Numbered from the stretch's first letter, positions 35,043-45,492 are shown. The stretch is DNA of 64,000 nucleotides from Microcella daejeonensis (GCF_026625045.1 NZ_CP113089.1:806001-870000); one strand, 5' to 3'. Notes: generated by a model not told the origin, from the sequence alone. Numbers and translations: made by a program.

Positions 35043-35578
35043 CGGCGGCGGCCCCGGCCGCTGACGGCCGCAGCACCGGCGCGCAGGGCTCCTCCGATCC
35101 CGCGCGCGGCCTCACGCCGAAGCGGCTCTACCGCCTCGTCGCGATCGCCGAGGCGATCACCTGGACGGCCCTCATCTCGGGCCTCGTCATCCGCGCCGTG
35201 GTCGGCGGCGAGACCGGCGATCTCGCCGTGCGCATCGGCGGCAGCGTGCACGGCTTCGTCTTCCTCGCCTACGGCGCCACGGCCGTGCTCACGGCGATCA
35301 ACCAGCGCTGGGGCATCCCGCTCGGCCTGCTCGCCGTCGTCACCGCGGTCGTGCCCTACGCGACCATCCCCTTCGACGTCTGGGCGCACCGCACGGGCCG
35401 GCTCGAGGGCGGCTGGCGGCGCGAGGCCACCGACGACCCCCGCGACCGCTTCTGGGTGGACCGCCTGGTGCGGTGGATGCTCCGCCACCCGATCCTGCTG
35501 GCCGTCGCCCTGCTGCTCGCCGTCGTCGCGCTGTTCACCGTGCTGCTGATCGTCGGCCCGCCGGTGCCGAAGGGCTAG
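35039..35578 (+). CDS. DUF3817 membrane protein
   Basis: A 179-residue membrane protein with four helices. Family motifs: YRLVAIAEAITWTALISGLV in helix 1, GSVHGFVFLAYGATAVL in helix 2, AVVPYATIPFDVWAHRTG in helix 3, and a final helix HPILLAVALLLAVVALFTVLL. DUF3817 proteins are common in actinobacteria with no known biochemical role. ATGA overlap with purQ places it in the purSQ operon; whether that reflects function or convenience is unknown. Confidence 0.88.
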
Positions 35579-35626
35579 AGCCCGCCGCACGAGGCCGGGC
35601 CGGAGCGCCGCGGCGAGGCCGTGAGC

Positions 35627-35722
35627 TCAGCCGCCGCCGTTGACGGCGTAACCGAGCAGCGCCGCGCCGGCGAACACCAGCAGGGCGAAGCCGAGGAACA
35701 TGAAGAGCTGGCGCTTGGTCAT
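35627..35722 (-). CDS. Small (31-residue) single-span membrane protein
   Basis: A short frame reading MTKRQLFMFLGFALLVF and onward to YAVNGGG: a basic start, one hydrophobic helix of about 20 residues, and a short Gly tail. The ATG follows the -10-like TAGGCT (35733-35728) by five bases, the leaderless arrangement seen for annotated genes here. It is convergent with the DUF3817 gene and divergent from the anchored surface protein. The family is not recognised, and it is easily missed because of its length. Confidence 0.5.
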   Translation of the reverse strand: MTKRQLFMFLGFALLVFAGAALLGYAVNGGG

Positions 35723-35778
35723 GCGGCGAGCCTAGGCGAGCGTCGTTTCGGGGCGGTTTCGCGCCGGCCGGTCCGGTA

Positions 35779-35795
35779 CTCCCCCGAATGGGGAG
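35779..35795. promoter_or_regulatory. Dyad CTCCCCCGAATGGGGAG upstream of the anchored surface protein
   Basis: Six-base arms with a five-base centre, about 85 bp before the start codon. It is nearly the same as the dyad at 11182-11197 (both contain ACTCCCCCG followed by a G-run), which precedes the other large secreted protein gene of the window. Confidence 0.4.
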
Positions 35796-35877
35796 GCGCT
35801 CGGCGACCGCGGCGCGACGTACAGTCGGGAGAAGAGCGCGCACCCCGCGACTCCCCCGCTCTCGAGGAAGCACCCGG

Positions 35878-38136
35878 ATGCCGTTCTCCCGCTCCGCGCG
35901 CCGCGTCGCGCTGCCGCTCGCCGTCGCCATGCTCGCGGCTCCCGCGATGATCGCCGTCCCGGCGAGCGCCGCGACCCTCGCCGTGGGTCCCGATCTGTCG
36001 CTGACCGACGCCCTCTGGGTCGCGAACGAGCTGAGCCCGGGCCCCGACGTCATCACCCTTCCCGCCGGCGAGACGATCGCGTTCGACCCGCAGGCCGGAG
36101 ACACGGTGAACGAGGAGCTCACCATCGAGATGAACGGCGCGACCATCGTCGGGCTGCGCCTCATCGTGTTCTCCGATCTGACGGTGCGCGGCGGCACGTG
36201 GCAGACCCTCGTCGCACCGGACGCGGGAGCCTCGGCCGCCGGCTTCGGGGTCGCGACGAACGGCTCGCTGACCTTCGACTCGATGACCGTCAGCGCTGCG
36301 GGCTCCCACTGCGACGCCGCCATCGGCGGCTACTTCACCGGCGCGGGCACCGAGACCGACTGCAACGACGGCTCACCGGTGCCGAGCGGCGAGATCACCA
36401 TCGTCGACAGCACCGTCACCGCCACCGGCGGCTACCGAGCGGCGGGCATCGGCGGAGCGACGAACGGCTCGCACGGGCCGATCTCGATCGAGGGCGCGAG
36501 CGTCGTCACCGCCACCGGAGGCTACGGCGCGGCGGGCATCGGCGCCGGCAAGGATGCGGTGGGCGGATCGGTGTCGATCTCGGGCGGCACCGTGCTGGCG
36601 ACCGGAGGGCTCTACGCGGCGGGCATCGGCAACGGGGAGTACGGAATCGGCGGCACGCCCTCCGTCTCCATCTCCGGGGGGACGGTCACCGCGCAGGGCA
36701 CCGGCGGCGGAGCCGGTATCGGGGGCGGCTACGGGAGCTGGGGCGGCTCGGTCGTCCTCTCCGGCGGCAGCCTGACGGCCTCCGGCGATTCGGGCGCGGC
36801 CGGCATCGGCAACGGCCTCGATCCCATCGGTGAGGCGGTCATCCCGACCCTCAGCGTGCCCTCCGGCTCACCCCTGCTCGCGGCCGCGACGATCTCCGGG
36901 TCCGTGTCGATCGGCGCCGGAGCTGAGGTGACCACCGCCGACGGCGTCGCGACGACCCTCACCGGCACGCTCTCGAACGCCGGGCGGCTCGTTCTCGGCG
37001 CGTCCTCGGGCCTGACCCTCGATCCCGCGTCGACGCTCACCAACACCGGCATCGTCTCCGGCGGCCCCCTGAACGGCGAGGGCTCGGTGATCAACGACGG
37101 CGCGATGTGCATCGACGGCTTCGCCGACGAGCGCCTGCACCCCACCGATCAGACCATCGGGCTGACCGTGACCGGCACGGCGTTCTACCTGCCCTACAGC
37201 TCGGGCATCGAGAACGCCGTGTACGCACCGACCCTCGACGCGGGCTGCCGCAGCCTGCCCGACCTCACGGGCGTCGACGAGGGCGAGCTGCTCGTCAACG
37301 TCGGCTGGACCCTCACCGCCGACGGTTCGGGGCCGTACGTGACCGGCACGACGCCGCTCATCGAGGTCGCTCCGACGAAGACCGGAACCCTCTACCCGAC
37401 GCTCATCCCGGCCGCGATCTCGATCGCCCCGAACCCCGCGACGGTCACCGCCGGGGTGCCGCAGGCGTTCACCGTCACGGGCCCCTGGCCGCTCAGCGGC
37501 GCCGCCGCGATCGACCTCACCGACCGCGCCACGTTCACCGACGCCGGTCAGCAGGAGGGAGCGCTGCCGAACGAGTTCACCTTCACCGCGGCGGGCGAGA
37601 CGGAGCTCGGCGCGACCGTGATCTACGCCTTCGGGGACGGCGACGAGCTGCCGGTCAGCGCGACCGCGCCGATCACGGTGCTCGGCGGCGCGGTCGATGC
37701 CCTCCGGCTCAGCACGTCCGCGCTCGCCGTGCGCCAGGGCGGCTCCGTCACGCTCCAGGTCGGGGCGACGGATGCCTTCGGCAACCCGATCGTCGTCGAC
37801 CCGGGCGACGTGACCGTGACGAGCTCGGTGCCGACCGACGTCATCGACGGCCTGACCGTCACCTTCCCGACCGCGAGCCCGCACGTGCTCACCGTCACCG
37901 TGGGTGCCGTGAGCGCGCAGGTGACGATCGAGGTGGAGGCCGCCCCGGTCCTCCCCGTGGCTCCTGTCGCGCCCGGAGCGCCCGCGGCACCCGCCGCCGA
38001 CGCGGCCGCCCCCGTCATCGAGCCGCCGCTGCCCGCCACCGGCAGCGCCGGCGATCTCGGCGGGGCGCTGCTGTGGGCGGTCGTGCTGCTGGTCGCGGGC
38101 GCGGCGGTCGGGCTGCTGCGCACCCGCGCGGAGTAG
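35878..38136 (+). CDS. Cell-wall-anchored beta-helix surface protein (LPATG)
   Basis: A 752-residue protein. The signal peptide (residues 1-32) ends PASA-A. Residues about 40-340 form a pectate-lyase-like parallel beta-helix with repeated turns such as VTATGGYRAAGIGG, VTATGGYGAAGIGAG and VLATGGLYAAGIGNG. Residues about 345-450 hold further short beta repeats. Residues 510-690 contain two Ig-like stretches (SIAPNPATVTAGVPQAFTVTG and LSTSALAVRQGGSVTLQVGATD). A Pro/Ala-rich stalk leads to LPATG at residues 718-722, a hydrophobic span and RTRAE, the sortase signal. No catalytic residues are obvious. It sits alone between purQ-linked genes and purL. Confidence 0.88.
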   Translation: MPFSRSARRVALPLAVAMLAAPAMIAVPASAATLAVGPDLSLTDALWVANELSPGPDVITLPAGETIAFDPQAGDTVNEELTIEMNGATIVGLRLIVFSDLTVRGGTWQTLVAPDAGASAAGFGVATNGSLTFDSMTVSAAGSHCDAAIGGYFTGAGTETDCNDGSPVPSGEITIVDSTVTATGGYRAAGIGGATNGSHGPISIEGASVVTATGGYGAAGIGAGKDAVGGSVSISGGTVLATGGLYAAGIGNGEYGIGGTPSVSISGGTVTAQGTGGGAGIGGGYGSWGGSVVLSGGSLTASGDSGAAGIGNGLDPIGEAVIPTLSVPSGSPLLAAATISGSVSIGAGAEVTTADGVATTLTGTLSNAGRLVLGASSGLTLDPASTLTNTGIVSGGPLNGEGSVINDGAMCIDGFADERLHPTDQTIGLTVTGTAFYLPYSSGIENAVYAPTLDAGCRSLPDLTGVDEGELLVNVGWTLTADGSGPYVTGTTPLIEVAPTKTGTLYPTLIPAAISIAPNPATVTAGVPQAFTVTGPWPLSGAAAIDLTDRATFTDAGQQEGALPNEFTFTAAGETELGATVIYAFGDGDELPVSATAPITVLGGAVDALRLSTSALAVRQGGSVTLQVGATDAFGNPIVVDPGDVTVTSSVPTDVIDGLTVTFPTASPHVLTVTVGAVSAQVTIEVEAAPVLPVAPVAPGAPAAPAADAAAPVIEPPLPATGSAGDLGGALLWAVVLLVAGAAVGLLRTRAE

Positions 38137-38252
38137 CGCTGATCCGGCCCGGTGCCCGCGCGCGGGCGGGCTCCGGCACGCCGCGGCCTGCTCATCCGCG
38201 CGGGTAGGCTGAGAGCATCCGGCACGCCCTCGAATCTGGAGCCCTCGCCACC

Positions 38253-40631
38253 GTGAACCAGCCCACTCCGCACGCCGCCGCGACCGACGACTCCGGGCAG
38301 CAGCACCCGGCACACGACGAGGTCGACCACGAGCGCCGCCACCGCCCCGACACCGTCGAGAACGCCGCGGCCACGCCCGAGAAGGAGCAGCCCTACGCCG
38401 CTCTCGGGCTCAAGCCCGACGAGTACGAGGCGATCAAGGCCCTCCTCGGCCGGCGCCCCACGAGCGGCGAGCTCGCCATGTACTCGGTGATGTGGAGCGA
38501 GCACTGCTCCTACAAGTCGTCGAAGGTGCACCTCAAGCAGTTCGGCCAGAAGGTCAGCGACGAGATGAAGACCCACCTCATGGTGGGCATGGGCGAGAAC
38601 GCGGGCGTCGTCGACGTCGGCGAGGGCTGGGCCGTCACCTTCAAGATCGAGAGCCACAACCACCCCAGCTACATCGAGCCGTTCCAGGGCGCGGCCACGG
38701 GCGTCGGCGGCATCGTGCGCGACATCATCTCGATGGGCGCCCGCCCGGTCGCGGTGATGGATGCCCTGCGCTTCGGCGCGATCGACCACGCCGACACGGC
38801 CCGCGTCGTGCCCGGCGTCGTCAGCGGCATCAGCCACTACGGCAACTGCCTGGGCCTGCCGAACATCGGAGGCGAGACCTACTTCGACGCCGTCTACCAG
38901 GCCAACCCCCTCGTCAACGCGCTCGCCGTCGGCGTGCTGCGCCACGAGGACCTGCACCTCGCCAACGCCCGCGGCGTCGGCAACAAGGTCGTGCTGTTCG
39001 GCGCCCGCACCGGAGGCGACGGCATCGGCGGCGCCTCCATCCTCGCGAGCGACACCTTCAGCGAGGGCGGCCCGACCAAGCGCCCCGCGGTGCAGGTGGG
39101 CGACCCCTTCGCCGAGAAGGTGCTGATCGAGTGCTGCCTCGAGCTCTACCGCGACGGGCTCGTGGAGGGCATCCAGGATCTGGGCGCCGCCGGCATCTCG
39201 TGCGCGACCAGCGAGCTCGCCAGCAACGGCGACGGCGGCATGGTCATCGACCTCGACAAGGTGCTGCTGCGCGACCCCTCGCTCACGGCGGAGGAGATCC
39301 TCATGTCGGAGAGCCAGGAGCGCATGATGGCGATCGTCGAGCCCTCGAAGCTCGATGCGTTCCTGGCGATGACCGCCAAGTGGGACGTCGAGACGAGCGT
39401 GCTCGGCGAGGTCACCGACACCGGCCGCCTCATCATCCACTGGCGCGGCGAGACCATCGTCGACGTCGACCCGACCACCGTGGCCGTCGACGGCCCCGTC
39501 TACCACCGCCCCATGGTGCGCCCCGCCTGGCTGGATGCCCTGCAGGCCGATTCCGCGTCGACCCTCTCCCGCGCGACCGACGACGCGGCGCTGCAGACCG
39601 AGGTGCTGCGCGTGCTGGGCAGCGCGAACCTCGCCGACGCCAGCTGGATCACCAACCAGTACGACTACTACGTCGGGGGCAACACGGCCCTCGCCGTGCC
39701 CGACGACGGCGGCATGATCCGCGTGGACGAGGAGAGCGGGCTCGGCGTCGCGCTCGCCACCGACGCGAACGGGCGCTACTGCCAGCTCGATCCGTACCAG
39801 GGCGCGCAGCTGGCCCTCGCCGAGGCGTACCGCAACGTCGCCGCGACCGGAGCGAGCCCGCGCGCCGTCTCGGACTGCCTCAACTTCGGCAGCCCCGAGA
39901 ACCCCGAGGTGATGTGGCAGTTCGCGCAGGCCGTCGAGGGTCTCGCCGACGGGTGCCTCGAGCTGGGCATCCCGGTCACCGGCGGCAACGTGTCGTTCTA
40001 CAACCAGACCGGCGACGTCCCCATCCACCCGACCCCCGTCGTCGCCGTCATGGGCGTCATCGACCACGTCGACCGGCGTCTGCCCTCCGGCTGGCAGGAC
40101 GACGGCGAGAACCTCTACCTGCTGGGCGTCACGCGCGACGAGCTCGACGGCTCGGTGTGGGCCGGCGTCGTGCACGAGCACCTCGGCGGTCGCCCGCCGC
40201 AGGTCGACCTCGCGGCCGAGAAGAACCTCGCGGGCCTCATGGCGGCCGCCGCGGAGGAGGCGCTCGTCACGAGCGCCCACGACCTCAGCGACGGCGGGCT
40301 CATCACGACCCTCGCCGAGGGCGTGCTGCGCTTCGGCGTCGGCGCCCGCGTGTGGATCACCGAGCTCTGCGAGCGCGATGGTCTCGATGCGACGGCCGCC
40401 CTGCTCAGCGAGTCGGGGGCCCGGATGCTCGTCTCGGTGGCCCGCGAGGACGACGTCAAGTTCCGCGGCCTGTGCGAGGGCCGCGACGTCTCCGTGCTGC
40501 GCATCGGCGTCACCGATGCCGAGGTCGACGGGCTGGAGGTGCAGGACCGCTTCGCGCTCACGCACGAGCAGCTGCGGCACGCGCACCGCGACACCCTGCC
40601 CGCGCACTTCGGCGCGGTCGTCGGCGGCTAG
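38253..40631 (+). CDS. purL: Phosphoribosylformylglycinamidine synthase subunit PurL
   Basis: A 792-residue small-type PurL, the synthetase that uses ammonia from PurQ. Motifs: [82 protein letters not shown] and [17 protein letters not shown]. The N-terminal 45 residues are a polar His/Asp/Glu-rich extension beyond the usual start. If the first GTG is correct this is an accessory tail; translation from an internal start near residue 45 is the alternative. A TAGGCT box lies about 40 bases upstream. Confidence 0.96.
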   Translation: MNQPTPHAAATDDSGQQHPAHDEVDHERRHRPDTVENAAATPEKEQPYAALGLKPDEYEAIKALLGRRPTSGELAMYSVMWSEHCSYKSSKVHLKQFGQKVSDEMKTHLMVGMGENAGVVDVGEGWAVTFKIESHNHPSYIEPFQGAATGVGGIVRDIISMGARPVAVMDALRFGAIDHADTARVVPGVVSGISHYGNCLGLPNIGGETYFDAVYQANPLVNALAVGVLRHEDLHLANARGVGNKVVLFGARTGGDGIGGASILASDTFSEGGPTKRPAVQVGDPFAEKVLIECCLELYRDGLVEGIQDLGAAGISCATSELASNGDGGMVIDLDKVLLRDPSLTAEEILMSESQERMMAIVEPSKLDAFLAMTAKWDVETSVLGEVTDTGRLIIHWRGETIVDVDPTTVAVDGPVYHRPMVRPAWLDALQADSASTLSRATDDAALQTEVLRVLGSANLADASWITNQYDYYVGGNTALAVPDDGGMIRVDEESGLGVALATDANGRYCQLDPYQGAQLALAEAYRNVAATGASPRAVSDCLNFGSPENPEVMWQFAQAVEGLADGCLELGIPVTGGNVSFYNQTGDVPIHPTPVVAVMGVIDHVDRRLPSGWQDDGENLYLLGVTRDELDGSVWAGVVHEHLGGRPPQVDLAAEKNLAGLMAAAAEEALVTSAHDLSDGGLITTLAEGVLRFGVGARVWITELCERDGLDATAALLSESGARMLVSVAREDDVKFRGLCEGRDVSVLRIGVTDAEVDGLEVQDRFALTHEQLRHAHRDTLPAHFGAVVGG

Positions 40632-40734
40632 CCGCACCCGGGTCGGGGCGCCGCGCGGCGGGAGCGGCTGACCGCGTCGCGGTCGGGACGAAAGACCGTC
40701 GCGGCCGCGTGCGCAGCCGCCTAAGGTGACGCGC

Positions 40735-43176
40735 ATGAGGAGCACGCGCGGGCTCAGCCGCGCCGAGGTGCACGAACGGCGCTCCCGGGGCGAGATGAAC
40801 ACGCCGCCCGACGACTCCGGGCGCTCGCTGTGGCGGATCCTGCAGGCGAACGTCTTCACGCTCTTCACCCTCATCGTCGGCGGATGCTTCGGCCTGCTCC
40901 TCGCGCTGGGGTACTGGCAGGATGCCCTGTTCGGGTTCTTCGTCATCGCCAACATCGTCATCGGGGTGGCGCAGGAGTTCCGGGCGAAGGTGACGCTCGG
41001 CCGTCTCGCCGTGCTCAACGCGCCGCTCGCCCGGGTGCGGCGGGCCGAGCCGGGAGCCGAGGCGGCGGTGGACGAGGTGGCCGTCGCCGAGGTCGCCCTC
41101 GACGACGTGCTCGTGCTGAGCGCGGGCGACCAGGTCGTGGCCGACGCCGTCGTGCTCGAGGCCTCGGGGCTTGAGGTCGACGAATCGCTGCTCACGGGCG
41201 AGGCGGAGCCGGTCGGCGCGGACGCCGGGCGCGAAGTGCTCGCGGGCTCGACGATCGTCGGCGGCAGCGGGCTCGCCCGCGTCATCCGTGTCGGGCCGGA
41301 TTCGTACGCGAACCGCATCACGGCCGAGGCGAGGCGGTTCTCGCTCGTCGGCAGCGAGCTGCGCGACTCCGTCGCCCGCATCATCCGATGGATCAGCATC
41401 GCCCTGCTGCCGATCGGCGCGATCGTCGTCAACGGGCAGATGCAGGCCGCGGGCGGCTGGGCGGCGGCCATCGAGTCGGGCGCCTGGCGCGATGCCGCCG
41501 TTGCCGCGACCGCGAGCATCATCGCCATGGTGCCGCAGGGACTCGTCCTCATGACCTCGGTGGCGCTCGCCGCCGGTGCCGTGCGGCTCGCGCGGCAGGA
41601 GGTGCTCGTGCAGGAGCTCGCCGCCGTCGAGGGCCTCGCCCGCGTCGACATGCTGTGCCTCGACAAGACCGGCACGCTCACCGAGGGCGCGCTCGTGCTC
41701 GACGCCGTCGAGGAGGCGCCGGGCCTGCCCGCCGACGAGACGGGGCGGGATGCCGCTCTCGCGTGGTTCGCCGCCGACCGTGATGCGAACGCCACGGCGC
41801 GAGCCCTCGGCGATCGGTTCCCCGATACCGCCGCAGCGGTCGCGCCCGCCGAGGTGCCGTTCTCGTCGGTGCCGTTCTCGTCGTTGCGCAAATGGAGCGC
41901 CGGGCAGCTCGATACCGGAACCTGGGTGCTCGGCGCCCCCGACATCGTCCTCCGGGGCGCCGTGGACGACGACACCCCCGGCGCGGTCGCGACGCTGCGA
42001 CGGTGCCGCGCCCTCGCCGAGAGCGGCCTGCGCACGCTCGTGCTCGCGCGGTCGGAGGAGCCCCTGACGACGAGCGCCGGCGGCGGGCCGGACGAGCACG
42101 GCGTGATCGCTCCGGCCGAGGCGGCGCTGCCGCGCGGGCTCGCGCCGATCGCGGTGCTGACCTTCCGCGAGCGGGTGCGGGGCGATGCGCACGCGACGCT
42201 CGGGTACTTCCGCGAGCAGGGGGTGGGCATCCGCGTCATCTCGGGCGACGACCCGCGCACCGTCGCCGCCGTCGCACGCGAGGCCGGCGTCGAGCAGGTC
42301 GTCGCGGGGTTCGACGCCCGCGAGCTGCCCGAGGACGAGGACGCGCTCGACGCCGTCATGGCGCGCGAGCACGTCTTCGGGCGGGTGACCCCGGAGCAGA
42401 AGAAGGCCATGGTGCTCTCGCTGCAGCGGCTCGGGTACACCGTCGCGATGACGGGCGACGGCGTCAACGACGCGCTCGCGCTCAAGCATGCCGACATGGG
42501 CATCGCGATGGGCTCGGGCGCCCCCGCGTCGCGCGCTGTCGCCCGCATGGTGCTGCTCGACGGGCGCTTCAGCCGACTGCCGCGCATCGTCGGCGAGGGG
42601 CGCCGCGTCATCGCGAACGTCGAGCGGCTCGCGAAGCTGTTCCTGTCGAAGACCGTCTACGCGATCCTCTTCGCCGTGACCTTCGGCGCGCTGCTGTGGC
42701 CGTTCCCGTTCCTGCCGCGGCAGCTCTCGATCGTCGACGGGCTCACGATCGGGCTGCCGGCGATCGTGCTCGCCCTGCTGCCGAACGCGCGCCTCTACCG
42801 ACCGGGGTTCCTGCGCCGGGCCGCGCGGTTCTGCGTTCCGGCGGGGCTCATCGTCGGCGCGGCCGTCATCGGGGTCGTCGCCTACGCCTACGCCGGGCTC
42901 GGGCTGCCGGCGGCCGAGGTGCAGGCGCTCACCGTCATCACCCTCACGCTCTCGGCGCTCTGGGTGCTCGTCATCCTCGCCCGGCCGTTCACGCGGTTCA
43001 CCCTGCCCGTCGTCATCGCGGCCTACCTCGGGCTCGGGGTCGTGCTGTCGATCCCGCTCGCCACCGACTTCCTGCAGCTGCGGCTGCCCGAGCTCGAGGT
43101 CATCGGCGTCGCGGTCGGCGTCTCGGCGGTCGCCTCGCTCGTGCTCGAAATCGTGCACCGGGTGATGCGGCGCTGA
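40735..43176 (+). CDS. CtpE-like P-type cation ATPase
   Basis: An 813-residue HAD-superfamily P-type ATPase. Actuator motif LLTGEAEPV near residue 155. Membrane segment 4 motif AMVPQGLVL near residue 265. Phosphorylation motif DKTGTLTEG with D310. Hinge TGDGVNDALALKHAD at residues 573-587. Ten helices in total. There are no N-terminal metal-binding domains, so it is not a CopA/ZntA type. Overall order and the SL-WRILQANVFTLFT start resemble mycobacterial CtpE, a calcium transporter; ion identity here is inferred. The ATG at 40735 follows a TAAGGT -10 box by seven bases; a GTG at 40726 is in frame but falls inside that box. Confidence 0.9.
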   Translation: MRSTRGLSRAEVHERRSRGEMNTPPDDSGRSLWRILQANVFTLFTLIVGGCFGLLLALGYWQDALFGFFVIANIVIGVAQEFRAKVTLGRLAVLNAPLARVRRAEPGAEAAVDEVAVAEVALDDVLVLSAGDQVVADAVVLEASGLEVDESLLTGEAEPVGADAGREVLAGSTIVGGSGLARVIRVGPDSYANRITAEARRFSLVGSELRDSVARIIRWISIALLPIGAIVVNGQMQAAGGWAAAIESGAWRDAAVAATASIIAMVPQGLVLMTSVALAAGAVRLARQEVLVQELAAVEGLARVDMLCLDKTGTLTEGALVLDAVEEAPGLPADETGRDAALAWFAADRDANATARALGDRFPDTAAAVAPAEVPFSSVPFSSLRKWSAGQLDTGTWVLGAPDIVLRGAVDDDTPGAVATLRRCRALAESGLRTLVLARSEEPLTTSAGGGPDEHGVIAPAEAALPRGLAPIAVLTFRERVRGDAHATLGYFREQGVGIRVISGDDPRTVAAVAREAGVEQVVAGFDARELPEDEDALDAVMAREHVFGRVTPEQKKAMVLSLQRLGYTVAMTGDGVNDALALKHADMGIAMGSGAPASRAVARMVLLDGRFSRLPRIVGEGRRVIANVERLAKLFLSKTVYAILFAVTFGALLWPFPFLPRQLSIVDGLTIGLPAIVLALLPNARLYRPGFLRRAARFCVPAGLIVGAAVIGVVAYAYAGLGLPAAEVQALTVITLTLSALWVLVILARPFTRFTLPVVIAAYLGLGVVLSIPLATDFLQLRLPELEVIGVAVGVSAVASLVLEIVHRVMRR

Positions 43177-43222
43177 GCAGACCCGCAGCAGCGCACGGCC
43201 CGCGGAGAGCATCCCGCGCATG

Positions 43223-43261
43223 TCGAAGGGCCCCCGCCACCACCCGGCGAGGGCCCTTCGA
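43223..43261. terminator. Bidirectional terminator between the P-type ATPase and actP
   Basis: Eleven-base perfect arms TCGAAGGGCCC (43223-43233) and GGGCCCTTCGA (43251-43261), with an inner CGCC/GGCG extension, lie between two convergent genes. The symmetry lets it act on both strands. Confidence 0.8.
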
Positions 43262-43277
43262 GTCAGGGGAGAGCGAC

Positions 43278-44891
43278 CTAGTGGTCGACCGACTTCTCGG
43301 CGCCGACTCCGGTGAGAGAGCGCACCTCCATCTCGGCCTGCTTGTCCAGGCTCTCCTTGTTCTTGTCGAGCATCGTGCCCAGCCAGCCGAGGAAGAACGC
43401 CAGCGGGATGGAGACGATGCCGGGGTTCGACAGCGGGAAGATGCTGAAGTCGACGCCCTGGATCATCGAGGTCGGGCCGCCCGAGACGACCGGCGAGAGG
43501 CTGATCAGGATGATCGCCGAGCCGAGACCGCCGTACATGCTGAACAGCGCGCCCTTGGTGGTGAAGCGGCGCCAGAACAGGGAGTAGATGATCGTCGGCA
43601 GGTTGGCCGAGGCCGCCACCGCGAAGGCGAGCGCCACGAGGAAGGCGACGTTCTGACCGTTCGCCCCGATGCCGCCGATGATGGCGACGATGCCGATCAC
43701 GATGACCGTGCGACGGGCCACCTTGACCTCGGCGCCGGCGGGCGGGTTGCCCTTCTTGATGACGCTCGCGTAGATGTCGTGCGAGAAGGAAGCCGCCGCC
43801 GTGATCGTCAGCCCCGCGACCACCGCGAGGATCGTCGCGAAGGCGATCGCCGAGATGATGCCGAGCAGCACCGATCCGCCGAGCTCGAAGGCGAGCAGCG
43901 GGGCCGCCGAGTTGGCGCCTCCCGGGGCCGCGGCGATGCGCTCGGCGCCGATGAGGGCCGCCGCGCCGTAGCCGAGCACGAGCGTGAACAGGTAGAAGAT
44001 GCCGATGAGCCAGATCGCCCAGACGACGCTCTTGCGGGCCTCCTTGGCCGTCGGCACCGTGTAGAAGCGCATGAGCACGTGCGGCAGGGCCGCGGTGCCG
44101 AGCACGAGCGCGAGGCCGAGCGAGAGGAAGTCGAGCCGGCTGATGTCGCTGATGCCGTACTGCAGTCCCGGCGCGAGCACCGCGGGGTTGCCCGAGGTCT
44201 CGACGGCCGAGTCGAGCAGCGTCGACAGGTTGAAGCCGTTGATCGCGAGCACCCAGATGGTCATGATGCCGGCACCGGCGATGAGCAGCACCGCCTTGAT
44301 GATCTGCACCCAGGTGGTGCCCTTCATGCCGCCGACGAGCACGTAGAGGATCATGAGCGCGCCCACGACGGCGATGACGACCGACTGGCCGACCCGCTCG
44401 TCGATGCCGAGCAGCAGGGCGACGAGCCCGCCGGCGCCCGCCATCTGCGCGAGCAGGTAGAAGAAGCAGACGACGAGGGTCGAGATCGCCGCGGCGATAC
44501 GCACGGGGCGCTGCTTGAGGCGGAACGCCAGCACGTCCGCCATCGTGAACTTGCCGGTGTTGCGCAGCAGCTCGGCGACGAGCAGCAGCGCGACGACCCA
44601 GGCCACGAGGAACCCGATCGAGTAGAGGAACCCGTCGTAGCCGTTGATCGCGATGGCGCCGACGATGCCGAGGAACGAGGCGGCCGAGAGGTAGTCGCCC
44701 GCGATGGCCGAGCCGTTCTGGCCGCCCGTGAACGAGCGCCCGGCGGCGTAGTAGTCGGCCGCGGTCTTGTTGTTGCGGGATGCCCGGAACACGATGATCA
44801 TCGTGACCGCCACGAAGGCGCCGAAGATCGCGATGTTGAGGATCGGGTCGCCCGGCGAGGACGAGGCGGTGTCGGCGGCGAGACGCAGCAT
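43278..44891 (-). CDS. actP: Cation/acetate symporter (ActP-like, SSS family)
   Basis: A 537-residue sodium:solute symporter with about 13 helices. Motifs: ADYYAAGRSFTGGQNGSAIAGDYLSAASFLGI near residue 45, LPHVLMRFYTVPTAKEARKSV near residue 270, and the SSS-family segment ATILAVVAGLTITAAASFSHDIY near residue 355. These match ActP, which imports acetate and other short monocarboxylates. The ATG at 44891 overlaps the DUF485 stop by one base. DUF485-actP pairs are standard. It is divergent from a LytS/LytTR operon that probably senses a related carboxylate. Confidence 0.93.
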   Translation of the reverse strand: MLRLAADTASSSPGDPILNIAIFGAFVAVTMIIVFRASRNNKTAADYYAAGRSFTGGQNGSAIAGDYLSAASFLGIVGAIAINGYDGFLYSIGFLVAWVVALLLVAELLRNTGKFTMADVLAFRLKQRPVRIAAAISTLVVCFFYLLAQMAGAGGLVALLLGIDERVGQSVVIAVVGALMILYVLVGGMKGTTWVQIIKAVLLIAGAGIMTIWVLAINGFNLSTLLDSAVETSGNPAVLAPGLQYGISDISRLDFLSLGLALVLGTAALPHVLMRFYTVPTAKEARKSVVWAIWLIGIFYLFTLVLGYGAAALIGAERIAAAPGGANSAAPLLAFELGGSVLLGIISAIAFATILAVVAGLTITAAASFSHDIYASVIKKGNPPAGAEVKVARRTVIVIGIVAIIGGIGANGQNVAFLVALAFAVAASANLPTIIYSLFWRRFTTKGALFSMYGGLGSAIILISLSPVVSGGPTSMIQGVDFSIFPLSNPGIVSIPLAFFLGWLGTMLDKNKESLDKQAEMEVRSLTGVGAEKSVDH

Positions 44892-45250
44892 CAGCGCACC
44901 CCCTCCTTCGTCTCGAGGCGCTCGCGGATGGCCCGGGCTCCGGGGTCGAGGTTGCGGTTGGCGTACGAGACGTAGGTCATCGTGACGATGAACGTCGTCG
45001 CCACCTGCGAGAGGCCGAGCAGGATGCCGACGTTGACGCTGCCGAACACGGGCTGCGCCATGAACTCGGGCGCGTACCCGGCGAGCAGCACGAACGAGAT
45101 GTACCAGAGCAGGCACACGGCGGTGACGGGCAGCACGAACCCGCGGTGCTTGCGACGCAGGTGGGTGAACTCCTCCGAGTTCTGCGTCTCACGGAACACC
45201 GCGGCCGTCTGGCCGGACGAGTGCTCCTCGGTCAGGGCGTCATTGCCCAT
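44891..45250 (-). CDS. DUF485 membrane protein
   Basis: A 119-residue protein with two helices (LPVTAVCLLWYISFVLLAGY, then VGILLGLSQVATTFIVTMTYVSYA). It has the family motif RNLDPGARAIRERLE near the C terminus. DUF485 (YjcH-like) proteins are encoded with ActP transporters and are presumed accessory subunits. Its N-terminal 30 residues are polar. ATG at 45250, 242 bp from the histidine kinase start; that shared gap has G-rich direct repeats (for example GTGGTTCGGGAGTGGTGCGG at 45320-45339) that could bind the LytTR regulator. Confidence 0.9.
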   Translation of the reverse strand: MGNDALTEEHSSGQTAAVFRETQNSEEFTHLRRKHRGFVLPVTAVCLLWYISFVLLAGYAPEFMAQPVFGSVNVGILLGLSQVATTFIVTMTYVSYANRNLDPGARAIRERLETKEGVR

Positions 45251-45478
45251 GGTGTCTCCTCGAGGTCGACGGCGGTGACGTCCTCGTCGGCGTCGGTGCC
45301 GTGCATGATTTCAGTGCGGGGGTGGTTCGGGAGTGGTGCGGCCCCACCCTCCCCCCGACGAAGGCCACGAGGAACGCCGGGCGCGCTCGTCGGCGGCGAG
45401 CGGCATCGGCCGTGCGACGAGCGGCGCCCCGCCGCCATCCATCGCCCCCTCGATGCGGTGGCCCCGCCCCGCGTCGCC

Positions 45479-45484
45479 TACGGT
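45479..45484 (+). promoter_or_regulatory. -10 box deciding the histidine kinase start
   Basis: TACGGT ends eight bases before the GTG at 45493 and only two bases before an in-frame ATG at 45487. Transcription from it would begin at or just before the GTG, so the GTG is the better start. Confidence 0.5.
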
Positions 45485-45492
45485 GGATGCTC

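Noticed and set aside
37623..42611. A 1662-codon open frame on the minus strand
   Set aside because: Antisense shadow of purL and the P-type ATPase; the translation is Ser/Thr/Arg/Ala noise and crosses several unrelated genes.
45487..45489. ATG start for the LytS-type kinase
   Set aside because: It lies two bases after the probable -10 box, so it would fall at or before the transcription start; GTG 45493 fits better.
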